Part shown: positions 41,208-51,862 of the stretch, piece after piece
Numbering within the stretch: the stretch's first letter is position 1
How the letters are laid out: every line of letters begins with the position of its first letter
Source: Alphaproteobacteria bacterium
GTDB lineage: Bacteria > Pseudomonadota > Alphaproteobacteria > UBA9219 > RFNS01
Assembly: GCA_016124955.1 (NCBI GenBank)
Contig: WGMR01000003.1
Location: 232,676-296,675, forward strand
DNA length: 64,000 bases
Direction of reading: 5' to 3'
The notes under the pieces: model-generated
Seen by the model: the letters and a program-made list of their open reading frames with translations, nothing else
What the model was told of the DNA's origin: nothing
Database searches by the model: none
Program-made: the position numbers and the translations under genes

Positions 41208-43817
41208 ATGGATAAACAAAAACGACTGCCTGCCGCCCTCGTACTGGGCAGTGTCGCCACCCTGCTGGCCATGCTTGCGGGGTCGCACCTCTCGATCATG
41301 GGCCAGCACAACAGGATGCGCGAAATATATCACGAACAGCTCCCCCTGTTGCTCGTGCATGCGCAAGGCGCGCTTTGGAATTTCCGGCACGCGGTATCCG
41401 GCCAGCACAGGGGCACGGATCAAGCTGAAGCGGTTCGGAAAACCTATCTGACGTTCAAGGAAAACCTTGGCTATTTGACCACGGGCGATCTCGCGAATGA
41501 ATTCGGGCAGGTGAAAAACGGCCCCGCCGCACTGGCCGCCCTGGTCGGCGCACTGGACAGAATGGAGCCGCGCATCGCGGCGCTTACAGACGGGCAGGCC
41601 ATCAACCGGACCGACATAGAGGACGATATCGAGCTCGCGGCTCGCACCTTGCTTGAACTGCACATCAAAACCCAGGAAACCTTAAGCAGCCATATAGCCC
41701 TTACCATCAGCCAGATCAGCAGTAACGATATATTCAACATCATACTGTTCATGGGCATCATGTTCATCGGTGCGGCAACGATCATTTTTGCCTATAAGGA
41801 GAACGACCGCGCCCGCCGCGCCGCAGCGGCGGCGCAAGAAGCCCAGCGGCGCAATGCCCTGTTTGCCGCCGCGATTGACGCCACCGCCGGGGGCGTCATC
41901 ATCACTGACCCGAACCAGCCTGATAACCCCATTATTTTTGTTAATCAGGGCTTCACGCAAATTGCAGGCTATACGTCCGATGAAGTCGTCGGAAAAAACT
42001 GCAGAATGCTGCAAGGCAGCCATACGGATAGCCTATCCGCACGCACAATCAGCCATGCGGTCAAGCATCGGAAGCCGGTTTCGACAGAGATCTTGAATTA
42101 CCGCAAGGACGGCACGCCGTTCTGGAACGCGCTTAGCATCAGCCCGGTTTTCAACGAATATGGCGGGCTGGTCAATTTCATCGGCATGCAAACCGATATC
42201 ACCGATATCAAAAATACGCAGGAAGCCTTGCGGCTGGCGAAAAGCGAGGCCGAGCGCGGCGCCAACATGAAATCCAACTTCCTCGCCATGATGAGCCACG
42301 AAATCCGCACCCCCATCAACAGCATTCTTGGCGCGCTATCCCTTATGCACGATACCGCGATGAACGAGGAACAAAAACGCTATGTCGCAACCGCATCGAC
42401 ATCGGGCGCGGCGCTGCTTGAGATCATCAACGATCTGCTCGATTACTCTAAAATCGAAGCGGGCAAGCTTGAAATCGAAACCGAAGCTTTCAATCTTCCC
42501 GCGCTTCTTTCCGGCATCGTGGACATGCTGCAAAACCAGGCCAAGGCCAAAGGCCTGTATTGCAATCATAAACGCGAACCCGATGTGCCGACCAATGTCA
42601 TGGGCGACCCCGGGCGGGTGCGGCAGATATTGCTAAACCTGGTCAGCAACGCCGTGAAATTCACTGAAACCGGCGGCATCATGATCAATGTCAGCAACCT
42701 GATCAGCTATGACGAAGCCGGAGGCACGCACAGCCTGATCAGGTTCGAGGTCGTCGATACCGGCATCGGCATCAACCACGAAGGCCAAAGCAGGCTGTTC
42801 ACCGAATTCAATCAGCTTGATCCTTCAACCTCGCGCAAACATGGCGGAACGGGGCTCGGGCTCGCGATTTGCCGCAGGCTGGTCAAGCTTATGAATGGTG
42901 AAATCGGCGTCGAAAGCCGCCCGGGCGAAGGCAGCAAATTCTGGTTCGTCATACCCTTCGAAGTGACGGAAAAAGAAACAACCGGCGCAAAGACACAGCA
43001 GCCGGATGCACAAACCCCGACGATCAAAGGCCGCATATTGCTGGTTGAGGATAACGAACCGAACCAGATTGTGATCGCAGGCTTTCTGCGCAAGGCAGGG
43101 CATAGGGTCGATATTGCCGGCAACGGTCTCATGGCAATCGAAAAGGCGCAAACCACGCCATACGATCTTGTTTTGATGGACATATCCATGCCGGAAATGG
43201 ATGGCATGACAGCGACGCGCGAAATACGCGCGCTCGGCATGGTCGCATCGGACCTTCCCATCATTGCCATGACCGCGCTCGCGATGGCGGGCGATAGGGA
43301 GCGCTGCATCGCAGCCGGTATGAACGACTATATCCGTAAACCCATCGAACGTCGCGCGCTCGAACAAACCGTACAACGCTGGCTGCGGAAAAACGGTTGC
43401 GGAGAAACGCGCGCGCGCGAATCAGCCTGTAGCGGCGATATTGCATTCGCCTCGCCTGTTCTGGACCGCGCGACAGTCAAGCAAATGATCGCGGACCTTG
43501 ATAAGACCATCGTACTCGGCCTGATCGATGTTTTTTTGCGTGATCTTGAAACCCATGTCGCCAGGGTTCATGCCGCCGTCGCGGCGAACGATTGGGATGC
43601 CGTACAGCGCGAAGCCCATTCCATGAAAAGCAGCAGCGCCAATTGTGGCCTTATGGCTCTTTCCTGCAGCATGCAGGAAATCGAAGATTCGCTGCGCGCC
43701 CGCAACACCAATCAGGCGAAGCATAATCTGACGCAGGCAGAAGGTGTTATCGGGCAATCTTTCAGCGCCCTCGCAGACTTGCGTGACCAGCTCCGCAGCG
43801 AAGAAAAGCCCGTCTAG
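41208..43817 (+). CDS. LOV-domain hybrid sensor histidine kinase
   Basis: A membrane-anchored 869-residue sensor. Order: TM1 about 8-28; an extracytoplasmic helical region to about 172; TM2 about 174-196; a LOV/PAS domain 215-332; HisKA with His364 in SHEIRTP; HATPase with [16 protein letters not shown] and [13 protein letters not shown]; a receiver with Asp658 in [13 protein letters not shown]; and an HPt domain with His804 in [12 protein letters not shown]. The LOV domain carries [14 protein letters not shown], so Cys265 is placed to form the flavin adduct, plus [10 protein letters not shown] and [18 protein letters not shown]. Blue-light or redox sensing is therefore predicted. A phosphorelay to an unlinked regulator is likely, since no output regulator is adjacent. 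Confidence 0.9.
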   Translation: MDKQKRLPAALVLGSVATLLAMLAGSHLSIMGQHNRMREIYHEQLPLLLVHAQGALWNFRHAVSGQHRGTDQAEAVRKTYLTFKENLGYLTTGDLANEFGQVKNGPAALAALVGALDRMEPRIAALTDGQAINRTDIEDDIELAARTLLELHIKTQETLSSHIALTISQISSNDIFNIILFMGIMFIGAATIIFAYKENDRARRAAAAAQEAQRRNALFAAAIDATAGGVIITDPNQPDNPIIFVNQGFTQIAGYTSDEVVGKNCRMLQGSHTDSLSARTISHAVKHRKPVSTEILNYRKDGTPFWNALSISPVFNEYGGLVNFIGMQTDITDIKNTQEALRLAKSEAERGANMKSNFLAMMSHEIRTPINSILGALSLMHDTAMNEEQKRYVATASTSGAALLEIINDLLDYSKIEAGKLEIETEAFNLPALLSGIVDMLQNQAKAKGLYCNHKREPDVPTNVMGDPGRVRQILLNLVSNAVKFTETGGIMINVSNLISYDEAGGTHSLIRFEVVDTGIGINHEGQSRLFTEFNQLDPSTSRKHGGTGLGLAICRRLVKLMNGEIGVESRPGEGSKFWFVIPFEVTEKETTGAKTQQPDAQTPTIKGRILLVEDNEPNQIVIAGFLRKAGHRVDIAGNGLMAIEKAQTTPYDLVLMDISMPEMDGMTATREIRALGMVASDLPIIAMTALAMAGDRERCIAAGMNDYIRKPIERRALEQTVQRWLRKNGCGETRARESACSGDIAFASPVLDRATVKQMIADLDKTIVLGLIDVFLRDLETHVARVHAAVAANDWDAVQREAHSMKSSSANCGLMALSCSMQEIEDSLRARNTNQAKHNLTQAEGVIGQSFSALADLRDQLRSEEKPV

Positions 43818-43933
43818 ACAGGCGTTAACCATAGTTCTGGTCGCATATGTTGCGTTGCCTTCGAGGCATATTTGGTCGAAACTGTCGGTTATATGTTTTG
43901 ATTCGCCCAATCGCCCGTATATAGGCACGCCAT

Positions 43934-45796
43934 ATGACCCAGCAACTCGAAAACCCGACCCTCCTGCAACGCCCGGTGGCATGGCTGCTTGTTGCCGCCG
44001 CCGCGCTTTCGCTTTCGCTCCTTGGCGGCACGATCTATGCCAGCTACCGCATCACGCACCCGCAGGATGGTATTCAGCTCGCGCGCGAACAGGGCACTGC
44101 CGCTGCAATCGAAGATCTGCGCAACGCCGCAGGCTATAACGGCTTTGCCGGCGCTATGGTGCGCTTTGCCGCCAACGAAGATGATCGGCCGCTGGCCGAA
44201 ATGCGCGCCGCGCATGCCGAACTTTACCGCGCGCTCGCGGCCCTGCGCGATAACGGTGTCGCCGCCGCCCAAATCATCCAGCTGCGCGGCATCTTCAACG
44301 CCTATGACAAGGCCATAAAGCAGGCCGAAAATGCCACGACCGCCCCGGCCAGCAGGGCCGATCTGGTTACAACGGCGCAAACGCTGGCCGCTATGCAACC
44401 TCTGGTCGATAACCGGCTCGACAAGCTTGCGGCCGCGCAGGCGGCGGGCGAATCCGCTACCTGGTCGCGGGCGCTTTTCTGGCTGGCCTTGGCCGGTGCC
44501 TCGCTCGGCGTGGTTCTGGCCGCCCTGCTCTACCGGCTATTGACCGACAACATGATGACCCCGATGCAAAACCTGCGCCGCAGCATCGCACTGCTTTCGC
44601 ACGATAGCGAAGCCGCGATCTGGGGCGTTGAGCGGCAGGATGCCATCGGCGATGTCGCACGCGCCGTGGATATCGCCCGCTACCAGTTCACGCAGGTGCC
44701 GGATATCTCGCTGATCAGCGATCAGGGCCCCGTGCGCCTGAAGTTCGAGGGGGAGGCTTCCTCCCTGTTCGAAGCCATGACCCAGCTCATGATGGATAGC
44801 AGCCGAAATATGGTCAACGATGCCAATAAGCTGGCCGGTGTTCTTCATATGAATCGTGAAGGCTTGGAACGTTTCATGCTGGATGTTCAGGCCATGATCC
44901 GGAAGCTGACGGCGCTGAGCGCCGAGCATGGCGAAAAGATCGCCAAGCTGAATAACGCCCTGAGCCTCGCCACCACCCTCGCCCGTGAAAATCAGCAAGC
45001 CGTGATCGGCCGGATCGAAAAGGTCTTGCCCCGGCTTGAGCAACGCTCGGAAAGTATGGGCAGCGTGGTCAGCGATGTCGGCAAACAGTTGCGCGAACTC
45101 GTGCAATCCCTGCTTGCGACCGAACGCATGCTGCACGTCACGGCATCACAGGCGCACCAGACATCGGAAAGCTTCGGCAAGGAAGCGGGCGAACTGACGG
45201 AACGGCTGTTCGCCGCCGCAAGCCTGCTGCGCAACAGCGGCGAAGTGCTGGCGGAAACCACCGATCTCACGCGCTCGAACATGAAAGATACCGTCGATAC
45301 GCTGAAGGATGCGGAAGCGACCCTGTTCGAATTCCTTGAACAATCCACGACCCGGCTTGATAAGGCCGTCACGGCGGTCGAAGCCTTTGCAGGCACCGCT
45401 AAGGGGCTGAACGCCAATGCATCGCTGTTCGACAACACGATGCAAAACGTCTTTGTCAGCAGTGAATTGCTGAGCGAACAGGTTGCGGCGCTACAAGACA
45501 ACAACCCGGGCGCGCTGAAAGCGAGCCTTTCGGAAATCCTTGCGGTACTGATGGATATCGCGGTGCAGATGAAGCGCCTTGGTGAAACCCGTTCGCTCGC
45601 GACCGCTGCTACAGGGGCATCGCTTGCGCCAGAACTGCCGGGCCAACCGCAAGAACAGCTTGAAAGCACGCTGAACGCAATGAACGATATCTTCGCCAGC
45701 CTGCGTGACCGCGGGGACGATGTGATCAACCGGCTCAATCAGGTCGCGGAATCGCTGAACGACGGCACAGGCAATACCGGCAGCCGCGCGGGCTAG
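43934..45796 (+). CDS. HAMP-like and coiled-coil membrane protein (chemoreceptor-like, lacks the signalling tip)
   Basis: 620 residues. TM1 is about 14-36, a periplasmic helical region covers about 38-176, and TM2 is about 179-201, followed by a HAMP-like stretch (PMQNLRRSIALLSHDSEA). The rest is long coiled coil rich in Ala, Leu and Glu (ENQQAVIGRIEKVLPRLEQR, EAGELTERLFAAASLLRNSG). The conserved methyl-accepting hairpin tip sequence is absent, so it is not an ordinary chemoreceptor. It starts 117 bp after the LOV kinase on the same strand and may partner it. Confidence 0.75.
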   Translation: MTQQLENPTLLQRPVAWLLVAAAALSLSLLGGTIYASYRITHPQDGIQLAREQGTAAAIEDLRNAAGYNGFAGAMVRFAANEDDRPLAEMRAAHAELYRALAALRDNGVAAAQIIQLRGIFNAYDKAIKQAENATTAPASRADLVTTAQTLAAMQPLVDNRLDKLAAAQAAGESATWSRALFWLALAGASLGVVLAALLYRLLTDNMMTPMQNLRRSIALLSHDSEAAIWGVERQDAIGDVARAVDIARYQFTQVPDISLISDQGPVRLKFEGEASSLFEAMTQLMMDSSRNMVNDANKLAGVLHMNREGLERFMLDVQAMIRKLTALSAEHGEKIAKLNNALSLATTLARENQQAVIGRIEKVLPRLEQRSESMGSVVSDVGKQLRELVQSLLATERMLHVTASQAHQTSESFGKEAGELTERLFAAASLLRNSGEVLAETTDLTRSNMKDTVDTLKDAEATLFEFLEQSTTRLDKAVTAVEAFAGTAKGLNANASLFDNTMQNVFVSSELLSEQVAALQDNNPGALKASLSEILAVLMDIAVQMKRLGETRSLATAATGASLAPELPGQPQEQLESTLNAMNDIFASLRDRGDDVINRLNQVAESLNDGTGNTGSRAG

Positions 45797-45799
45797 GTC

Positions 45800-46579
45800 T
45801 TAAACCGCGGCCCAGCCGCCATCGATGTTCCATGCCGCCCCGGTTACCTGGTTGGCTGCGGGGGAGCACAGGAACAGTGCCAGCTGGCCAATATCCTCAG
45901 GTGTCACGAATTGCTTCGACGGCTGCTTTTCCCCAAGCAGCTCCATCGTTGCTTCTTCGTTGCTTGTTTTCTTGCGCTCCGCAATGGCATCGACCTGCTT
46001 TTGCACCAACGGCGTCAGCACCCAACCCGGGCAAATAGCGTTACAGGTAATGCCGCTGCCGGCCGTTTCCAAGGCCACAACCTTGCTCATACCGACGATG
46101 CCATGCTTGGCAGAAATATAGCCAACCTTGTTCACGCTGGCGACCAGCCCGTGCACCGAAGCGATGTTGATGATCCGGCCCCAGCCCTTTTTCCGCATCA
46201 ACGGCAGCGCGGCGCGTATGCCGTAAAAAGCGGCAGAAAGGTTGGTGGCGATCACGGCGTCCCATTTTTCAAGCGGAAATTCCTCGACCGGGTAAACCGC
46301 CTGTATCCCCGCATTGTTCACAAGCACATCGACCGAACCAAAGGCTTTGTGCGCCGCTTCGATCATCGCGGAAACCTGATCCGGCTTGGTCACGTCCGCC
46401 GCGTTGTATTCGATTTTCGCGCCGGTCGCCTTGGCAAGCCCGGCGCGCGTGGCTTCTATTTCCTTGGTGTCGCCGAAGCCGTTCAGCATCACGTTTGCGC
46501 CCGCCTGCGCCAGCACCGCAGCGATGCCGTGGCCTATCCCGCTGGTCGAACCCGTTACAACAGCCGCTTTGCCCTTCAT
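45800..46579 (-). CDS. bdhA: 3-hydroxybutyrate dehydrogenase
   Basis: Short-chain dehydrogenase, 259 residues, interconverting D-3-hydroxybutyrate and acetoacetate. It shows VTGSTSGIG at 8-16, NNAG at 88-91, catalytic Ser141, Tyr154 and Lys158 (YISAK), and NIDGGW near the C-terminus, with the KQPSKQFVTPEDIG region of BdhA proteins. The ATG at 46579 has GGAGG five bases upstream. It lies just after purK (12 bp between the purK stop and this start), so it is in the purE-purK transcript. Confidence 0.88.
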   Translation of the reverse strand: MKGKAAVVTGSTSGIGHGIAAVLAQAGANVMLNGFGDTKEIEATRAGLAKATGAKIEYNAADVTKPDQVSAMIEAAHKAFGSVDVLVNNAGIQAVYPVEEFPLEKWDAVIATNLSAAFYGIRAALPLMRKKGWGRIINIASVHGLVASVNKVGYISAKHGIVGMSKVVALETAGSGITCNAICPGWVLTPLVQKQVDAIAERKKTSNEEATMELLGEKQPSKQFVTPEDIGQLALFLCSPAANQVTGAAWNIDGGWAAV

Positions 46580-46590
46580 CGTGCCCTCCG

Positions 46591-47681
46591 TCACAGCTTA
46601 TCCACCACCGTTACATGCCCCATCTTGCGCCCCGGCCGCGCTTCGGCCTTGCCATACAGATGCAGCCGGGCATTGGGCTGCTTCAGCCAATCCTGCCACT
46701 GATCCACGTCGCTACCGAGCAAATTGTGCATAACCGCCCTGCTGTGCGGCTCCGTCGTGCCCAGCGGCAAGCCGCAAACGGCGCGCACGAGCTGTTCGAA
46801 CTGGCTACAGCCGCAAGCATCGATGGTCCAGTGGCCCGAATTATGCGGGCGCGGTGCAATTTCATTGACGAGCACGCGGTGCCCGTCTTTGTCGGCCTGC
46901 TTCAAAACAAACATCTCGACCGCCAGCAGCCCCACCACATCAAGCGCGGCCGCCATCCCTGTGGCTGCTTTCAGGGCTTCCTCGGCCACGGCGGGCGCTA
47001 TGCCGGCAGGCACCCGGGTTTCCGCCAATATCTGGTTGCGGTGGATGTTGCGCACCGGCGGGTACGCGGCCACCGCTCCGTCCGCCCGGCGCGCAACGAT
47101 CACGGAAACCTCGCATTCAAAATCCACCAGCGCTTCAAGAATTCCGGCCGGCGCGCCCATATCGCTCCAGGCCTTTTGCATGTCCGCCCCGGGCGCGATC
47201 AATACCTGCCCCTTGCCATCATAGCCCATGCGCGTGGATTTCAGCAGCGCGGGCAAGCCTATATCTTTTGCCGCCGCCGCAAGTTCGGTTGCCGAATGGA
47301 CAGGCCTGAAGGCGGCGGTGCCAAGCCCGTGGTCGCGCGCGAACGTCTTTTCAAGCACACGGTCTTGCGCCACGCGCAAAACCGCCGCGCCCGGATGGAC
47401 GGGGCGGGCATAGGACAGAACCTCAAGCGTCTTGATAGGAATGTTTTCCCATTCCAGCGTAATCACATCGACATTGCGGGCGAAACCCGTTAGCGCCTTT
47501 TCATCAAGAAAATCCCCGCGCACGTGCATATCGCAAACCTGCAGCGCAGGCGCGTCATCCTCGGGGCAAAATACATGCACGCGGTAACCAAGCCGCGCGG
47601 CGGCCATTGCCGTCATGCGGCCAAGCTGCCCGCCGCCAAGCATGCCGATAATGCCGCCCGGTGGAATGGTTTTCATCGGCA

Positions 47682-47682
<1 letters not shown>
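46591..47682 (-). CDS. purK: N5-carboxyaminoimidazole ribonucleotide synthase
   Basis: ATP-grasp enzyme that carboxylates AIR in purine synthesis. The 363 residues include GIIGMLGGGQLGRM near the start, the ATP-grasp segment TRMGYDGKGQ, and EIAPRPHNSGHWTIDAC, a PurK signature. The start at 47682 shares an A with the purE stop (TGATG). An open frame to 47730 overlaps purE and is not used. It is translationally coupled to purE. Confidence 0.95.
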
Positions 47683-48212
<530 letters not shown>

Positions 48213-48319
48213 ATCTTCTCCCCGGAACGGTGTGCACCCCGGAAATTAGCGTAAAATTAGTAAAAGATGAAGTATTTAGGGGGCTATGCCATAATCTTGG
48301 GGAATCGCGGGAAAAGCGC

Positions 48320-48958
48320 ATGTCCGTCATCAAGCCCAAACCAGCCATCGAAGCCACTGACATCCTCGCCGATGCAGCCCTGACGCCTGAACAGCGCAAG
48401 GCATGGAACAGCTTCCGCGACGAAGCCGCCGCGGCCAACAAAAAAATCGCCGATTTGGAAAAGCGCATCAAGCACCACATGCGCGAAGAGCTTGACGAGG
48501 CTACAGCCGCGAGCATGATCCTGACGCGGCCCGAGTTTAACCGCGAGGTTGCGCGCATGCTCGCGCTCGATGAACGCTATGGCGGGATCTCGAGCGTGCT
48601 GTATTTCGATTTCGACAACTTGCCTTCGCTTGCCGAAAAGTATGATCGCGCGATCATGAACGCCGCCGTTCGTCAGGTCGGCGAAATCATGGTCCGCCAT
48701 GTCCGCAGCTGTGACATCGTCGCCCGGCTTGATGCGACCGAATTCGGCGTCCTGCTGATCCGCTGCGATAACGATAACGCCTGGCGCAAGGGCGAAAGTC
48801 TTGCCGTGATCCTGCAGGAAAAGATGGCCGAGGTACATGGCAACCCGTTCGAGCTTGAAGTCAGCTTCGGCGCCTATACCTTCCAGAACGAAGACGACGT
48901 CACCAAGGGCCTGCACGCCGCAGCGGGCGCGATGACGACCAAGAAGGACAGAGCCTGA
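48320..48958 (+). CDS. GGDEF-fold protein with degenerate active site
   Basis: 212 residues. An N-terminal coiled segment (NSFRDEAAAANKKIADLEKR) precedes a diguanylate-cyclase fold (ILTRPEFNREVARMLALDER, VLYFDFDNL). The GGDEF position reads RLDATEFGVLL, so the signature glycines are gone and diguanylate cyclase activity is unlikely; it may bind nucleotide or act in signalling. The ATG at 48320 (MSVIKPK) is chosen over a frame open to 48230. It is convergent with the MFS gene, whose stop begins one base after its own. Confidence 0.7.
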   Translation: MSVIKPKPAIEATDILADAALTPEQRKAWNSFRDEAAAANKKIADLEKRIKHHMREELDEATAASMILTRPEFNREVARMLALDERYGGISSVLYFDFDNLPSLAEKYDRAIMNAAVRQVGEIMVRHVRSCDIVARLDATEFGVLLIRCDNDNAWRKGESLAVILQEKMAEVHGNPFELEVSFGAYTFQNEDDVTKGLHAAAGAMTTKKDRA

Positions 48959-50221
48959 TCAGGCCTTCTTTTTCTTCTTCGTTTGCCGCTCTTCCATGTA
49001 ATCGAGATCGACGTCAAACGTGTCGCGCAGCGACATGACCCCTATAAGGCCAAGCAGACACACAACGCTGACAACGATTTGCACGCTCGCGACCATGCTG
49101 AAATGCTCCTTTAGCGCCGTCATGGCCAGCGTCATCGGCACGGTGGCCCCGCGCACGAAGTTAGGCACCGATGTCGTCACCGTGGCGCGGATATTGGTGC
49201 CGAATTGCTCGGCGGATGCGACAAGAAACACAACCCAGTAGCCCATAAAGAAGCCGATGGGCAGGAACATCGCATAATAAGCCGAAACCGTCGGCAATAT
49301 TCCGCCAAGCAACAGGATGGAAGCCGCGAAAAGACCAAGCAGGAAGATCACGATAGGAAGCTTGCGGCTGCGCCAATGCTGGCTCAGCAATCCGCTGGCC
49401 ATGCCGCCAACGCCGATACCGATCGAATACAGCACAACGGGCCACGAAGCCTTCACGTCACTACCCAAACCCAACGCTTCGGCAATCTCCGGCGTAAAGG
49501 TCACAAGCAGGCCAACGGCAGCCCAGATCGGCACGCCCATCAGGATGCAAGCGATATAACGGGTAAAACACCGGGGCAATAAAAGCAGCCGCACATCGGC
49601 CATCGAATTGTGACCCTTTTCCAGCATCTTGCGGAACAAACCGGATTCGACCACGCGAAAGCGCAAGACAAGCAGCATAAGCCCCATCACGCCGCCGAAA
49701 ATATAGGCCGCGCGCCATTCAAGAAATTCTGCGGAAAGAACCGCAAACGCGGGGGCGACCACGCCAACCGCCGCCACCAGCGTGGTACCGTAGCCGCGAT
49801 ATTCCTTCTTCATCAATTCGCTGACAAGTGTGATCCCGGCCCCGATTTCACCCGCCAGCCCGATCCCGGAAATAAAGCGGCAAGCTACATACTGGTTCAC
49901 GTCGGTCACGAAGCCGTTCACGATATTGGCAAGCGAATACATGATAATGGTGCCGAACAGCACCTCGATCCGTCCGCGCTTGTCGCCCCACATGCCCCAA
50001 AAAACACCGCCGATCAGCATGCCGACCATCTGCGCATTCAGCAAAAGCACGCCGGAACTCAACAACTCCTCGCCTTCAAGGCCTAAATCCTTGAGGCTCT
50101 GCACCCGCAAAATGCTGAACATCAGAAGATCATAGACATCAACGAAATACCCGAGGGCGGCAACAATAACCGCATAGGTTACCTTGCGGTCCGAAAACGC
50201 CGCACGAAATCCCGCAAGCAT
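48959..50221 (-). CDS. MFS transporter (metabolite:H+ symporter type)
   Basis: 420 residues, about 12 transmembrane helices. The MFS loop 2-3 motif is GMWGDKRGRIE, and RFISGIGLAGEIGAG and GTNIRATVTTSVPNFVRGAT are typical of the sialate/sugar-acid/carboxylate symporter subfamily. The substrate is unknown. The ATG at 50221 has AAGGAGGA upstream, in the last codons of the preceding gene, and lies one base after that gene's stop. It is a paralogue of that transporter (50223-51500). Confidence 0.85.
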   Translation of the reverse strand: MLAGFRAAFSDRKVTYAVIVAALGYFVDVYDLLMFSILRVQSLKDLGLEGEELLSSGVLLLNAQMVGMLIGGVFWGMWGDKRGRIEVLFGTIIMYSLANIVNGFVTDVNQYVACRFISGIGLAGEIGAGITLVSELMKKEYRGYGTTLVAAVGVVAPAFAVLSAEFLEWRAAYIFGGVMGLMLLVLRFRVVESGLFRKMLEKGHNSMADVRLLLLPRCFTRYIACILMGVPIWAAVGLLVTFTPEIAEALGLGSDVKASWPVVLYSIGIGVGGMASGLLSQHWRSRKLPIVIFLLGLFAASILLLGGILPTVSAYYAMFLPIGFFMGYWVVFLVASAEQFGTNIRATVTTSVPNFVRGATVPMTLAMTALKEHFSMVASVQIVVSVVCLLGLIGVMSLRDTFDVDLDYMEERQTKKKKKA

Positions 50222-50222
50222 C

Positions 50223-51500
50223 TTATTCCTCCTTATCAACCGCCCGGGCTATTTTCTTGCCGGTGGCGGATTCATAGAAGTTCAGATCAATGCCGAAGCT
50301 TTCCTTGATCGCCAGCAACCCGGCAAAGGCCGCCACGAAGGTAATGAACCCTACCAGCGCCGTCGCGATCAAAATCCCGAATTGTTCGTGCAAAAGCACA
50401 AACAGCGTGGTGGAAATAACGGTCGAGCCGCGCACAAGGTTTGGCACCGTCGTCGCCACCGTAGCGCGCAAGTTGGTGCCGAACTGTTCCGCCGCAGCGG
50501 TGTTGAAGATAACCCAATAGCCGCTGGAAATGCCCATCAGGAACATGATGAAGTAGAACATATCGACTTCCATCCCCGCCATAACGAACATGGCGATGCA
50601 CAGCAGAACGGAAGCACCCATCCACATAAAAATGACCTTCTTGCGGCTTTGCAAAAATTGGCTAATGAGTGCGGCGGCTATTTCACCGAGCACAAGCCCG
50701 CTATAGCCATAGGTGATGGAGCGGGATGCCAGCACGCCCGGTATATTAAGCGCATCGGCGATTTCGGGCGAAAAAGCCATCAGGATCGCCACAAGGAAAA
50801 ATATCGGGAACCCAACGAGAATGGAGGAAATATAGCGCATCAGATTATGGCCGTTCATGACCAAAAGGCGCAGATCGCCGCGCGAAACGCTATCCTTGAT
50901 CTCGATGCGCTTGAAGACGTCCGATTCCGCCATCTTGGCGCGCGTGAACAGCAAAATGAGCCCGAGTGCGCCGCCGATAATATAGGCGCTCTGCCAATCT
51001 ATGTTGGTGCCGACATAACCGGCCACCACCCCGCCGATCGCGCCGATCGCACCGGCAAAGCCGGTGCCAAGCCCGCGCGTATGTTTCGGCATAAGCTCGG
51101 CGATCAGCGTAATACTCGCACCGATTTCCCCGGCAAGCCCGAGCCCGGCAAGAAACCGGCATAGCGCATATTGCGCAACGGTATCGACATAAGCGTTGGC
51201 GATGGTCGCAATCGAATAAAGCAAGATGGACCCGAACAGGATTTCGATGCGCCCGCGCTTGTCGCCCCATATGCCCCAAACCAGCCCGCCGATCAGCATG
51301 CCGATGAACTGCATGTTGAGCAGAAGCGCGCCCTTGGTCACGATGGCGTCGCCTTCGAGCCCAAGGCTGCGCAAGCTGTCAACGCGGATAGCGGAAAACA
51401 GGATCAGATCGAAGATATCGACGAACCAGCCCAGCGAACAAACCAAAATCGCATAGGTCGTACTACGATCGCCAATATCGCGGGACCAATTGAACGCCAT
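50223..51500 (-). CDS. MFS transporter (paralogue of its downstream neighbour)
   Basis: 425 residues, about 12 helices, with GIWGDKRGRIE, RFLAGLGLAGEIGAS and GTNLRATVATTVPNLVRGST mirroring the adjacent gene. It is transcribed first, with the second transporter coupled to its 3' end. The YdcH-like gene lies just upstream on the same strand. The substrate is not predictable; these families carry small carboxylates or sugar acids. Confidence 0.85.
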   Translation of the reverse strand: MAFNWSRDIGDRSTTYAILVCSLGWFVDIFDLILFSAIRVDSLRSLGLEGDAIVTKGALLLNMQFIGMLIGGLVWGIWGDKRGRIEILFGSILLYSIATIANAYVDTVAQYALCRFLAGLGLAGEIGASITLIAELMPKHTRGLGTGFAGAIGAIGGVVAGYVGTNIDWQSAYIIGGALGLILLFTRAKMAESDVFKRIEIKDSVSRGDLRLLVMNGHNLMRYISSILVGFPIFFLVAILMAFSPEIADALNIPGVLASRSITYGYSGLVLGEIAAALISQFLQSRKKVIFMWMGASVLLCIAMFVMAGMEVDMFYFIMFLMGISSGYWVIFNTAAAEQFGTNLRATVATTVPNLVRGSTVISTTLFVLLHEQFGILIATALVGFITFVAAFAGLLAIKESFGIDLNFYESATGKKIARAVDKEE

Positions 51501-51520
51501 GCGAAAGCCTTTCAGAAGGG

Positions 51521-51724
51521 TCAGGCGATGATGTCGGGCATCAGCATGTTTTCAAGTTTGGCAATTTGGTCCTTAACTTGCAATTTTCTTTTCTTGAGGC
51601 GCTGGACCTGTATCAGATCAGGTACGGTGCGCTGGCTCAGGGCCGTGATCGCATCGTCAAGGTCGCGGTGCTCCGCCTTTAACGTGGCCAGCTTTTCTAC
51701 CAATTGTTCCTGATCAACAATCAT
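51521..51724 (-). CDS. YdcH-family (DUF465) coiled-coil protein
   Basis: A 67-residue helical protein: MIVDQEQLVEKLATLKAEHR, then DLIQVQRLKKRKLQVKDQIA. This matches the small DUF465 family, about two helices, function unknown. It ends 20 bp before the first MFS gene. A 67-residue paralogue sits at 53176 on the other side of the phosphofructokinase. Confidence 0.8.
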   Translation of the reverse strand: MIVDQEQLVEKLATLKAEHRDLDDAITALSQRTVPDLIQVQRLKKRKLQVKDQIAKLENMLMPDIIA

Positions 51725-51862
51725 TTATGGGGCGCAACCGTAGCAAAATAGGGGCTCCCGCGCCTTTGGCGGGGTGGCTCCCTATATCAGAAAATTCGTC
51801 AAAATGCTATTTTTCTTGCTAATTTCAGGGATAGCCGATTCTCGCAGTCAGGAAGCCAGCCC

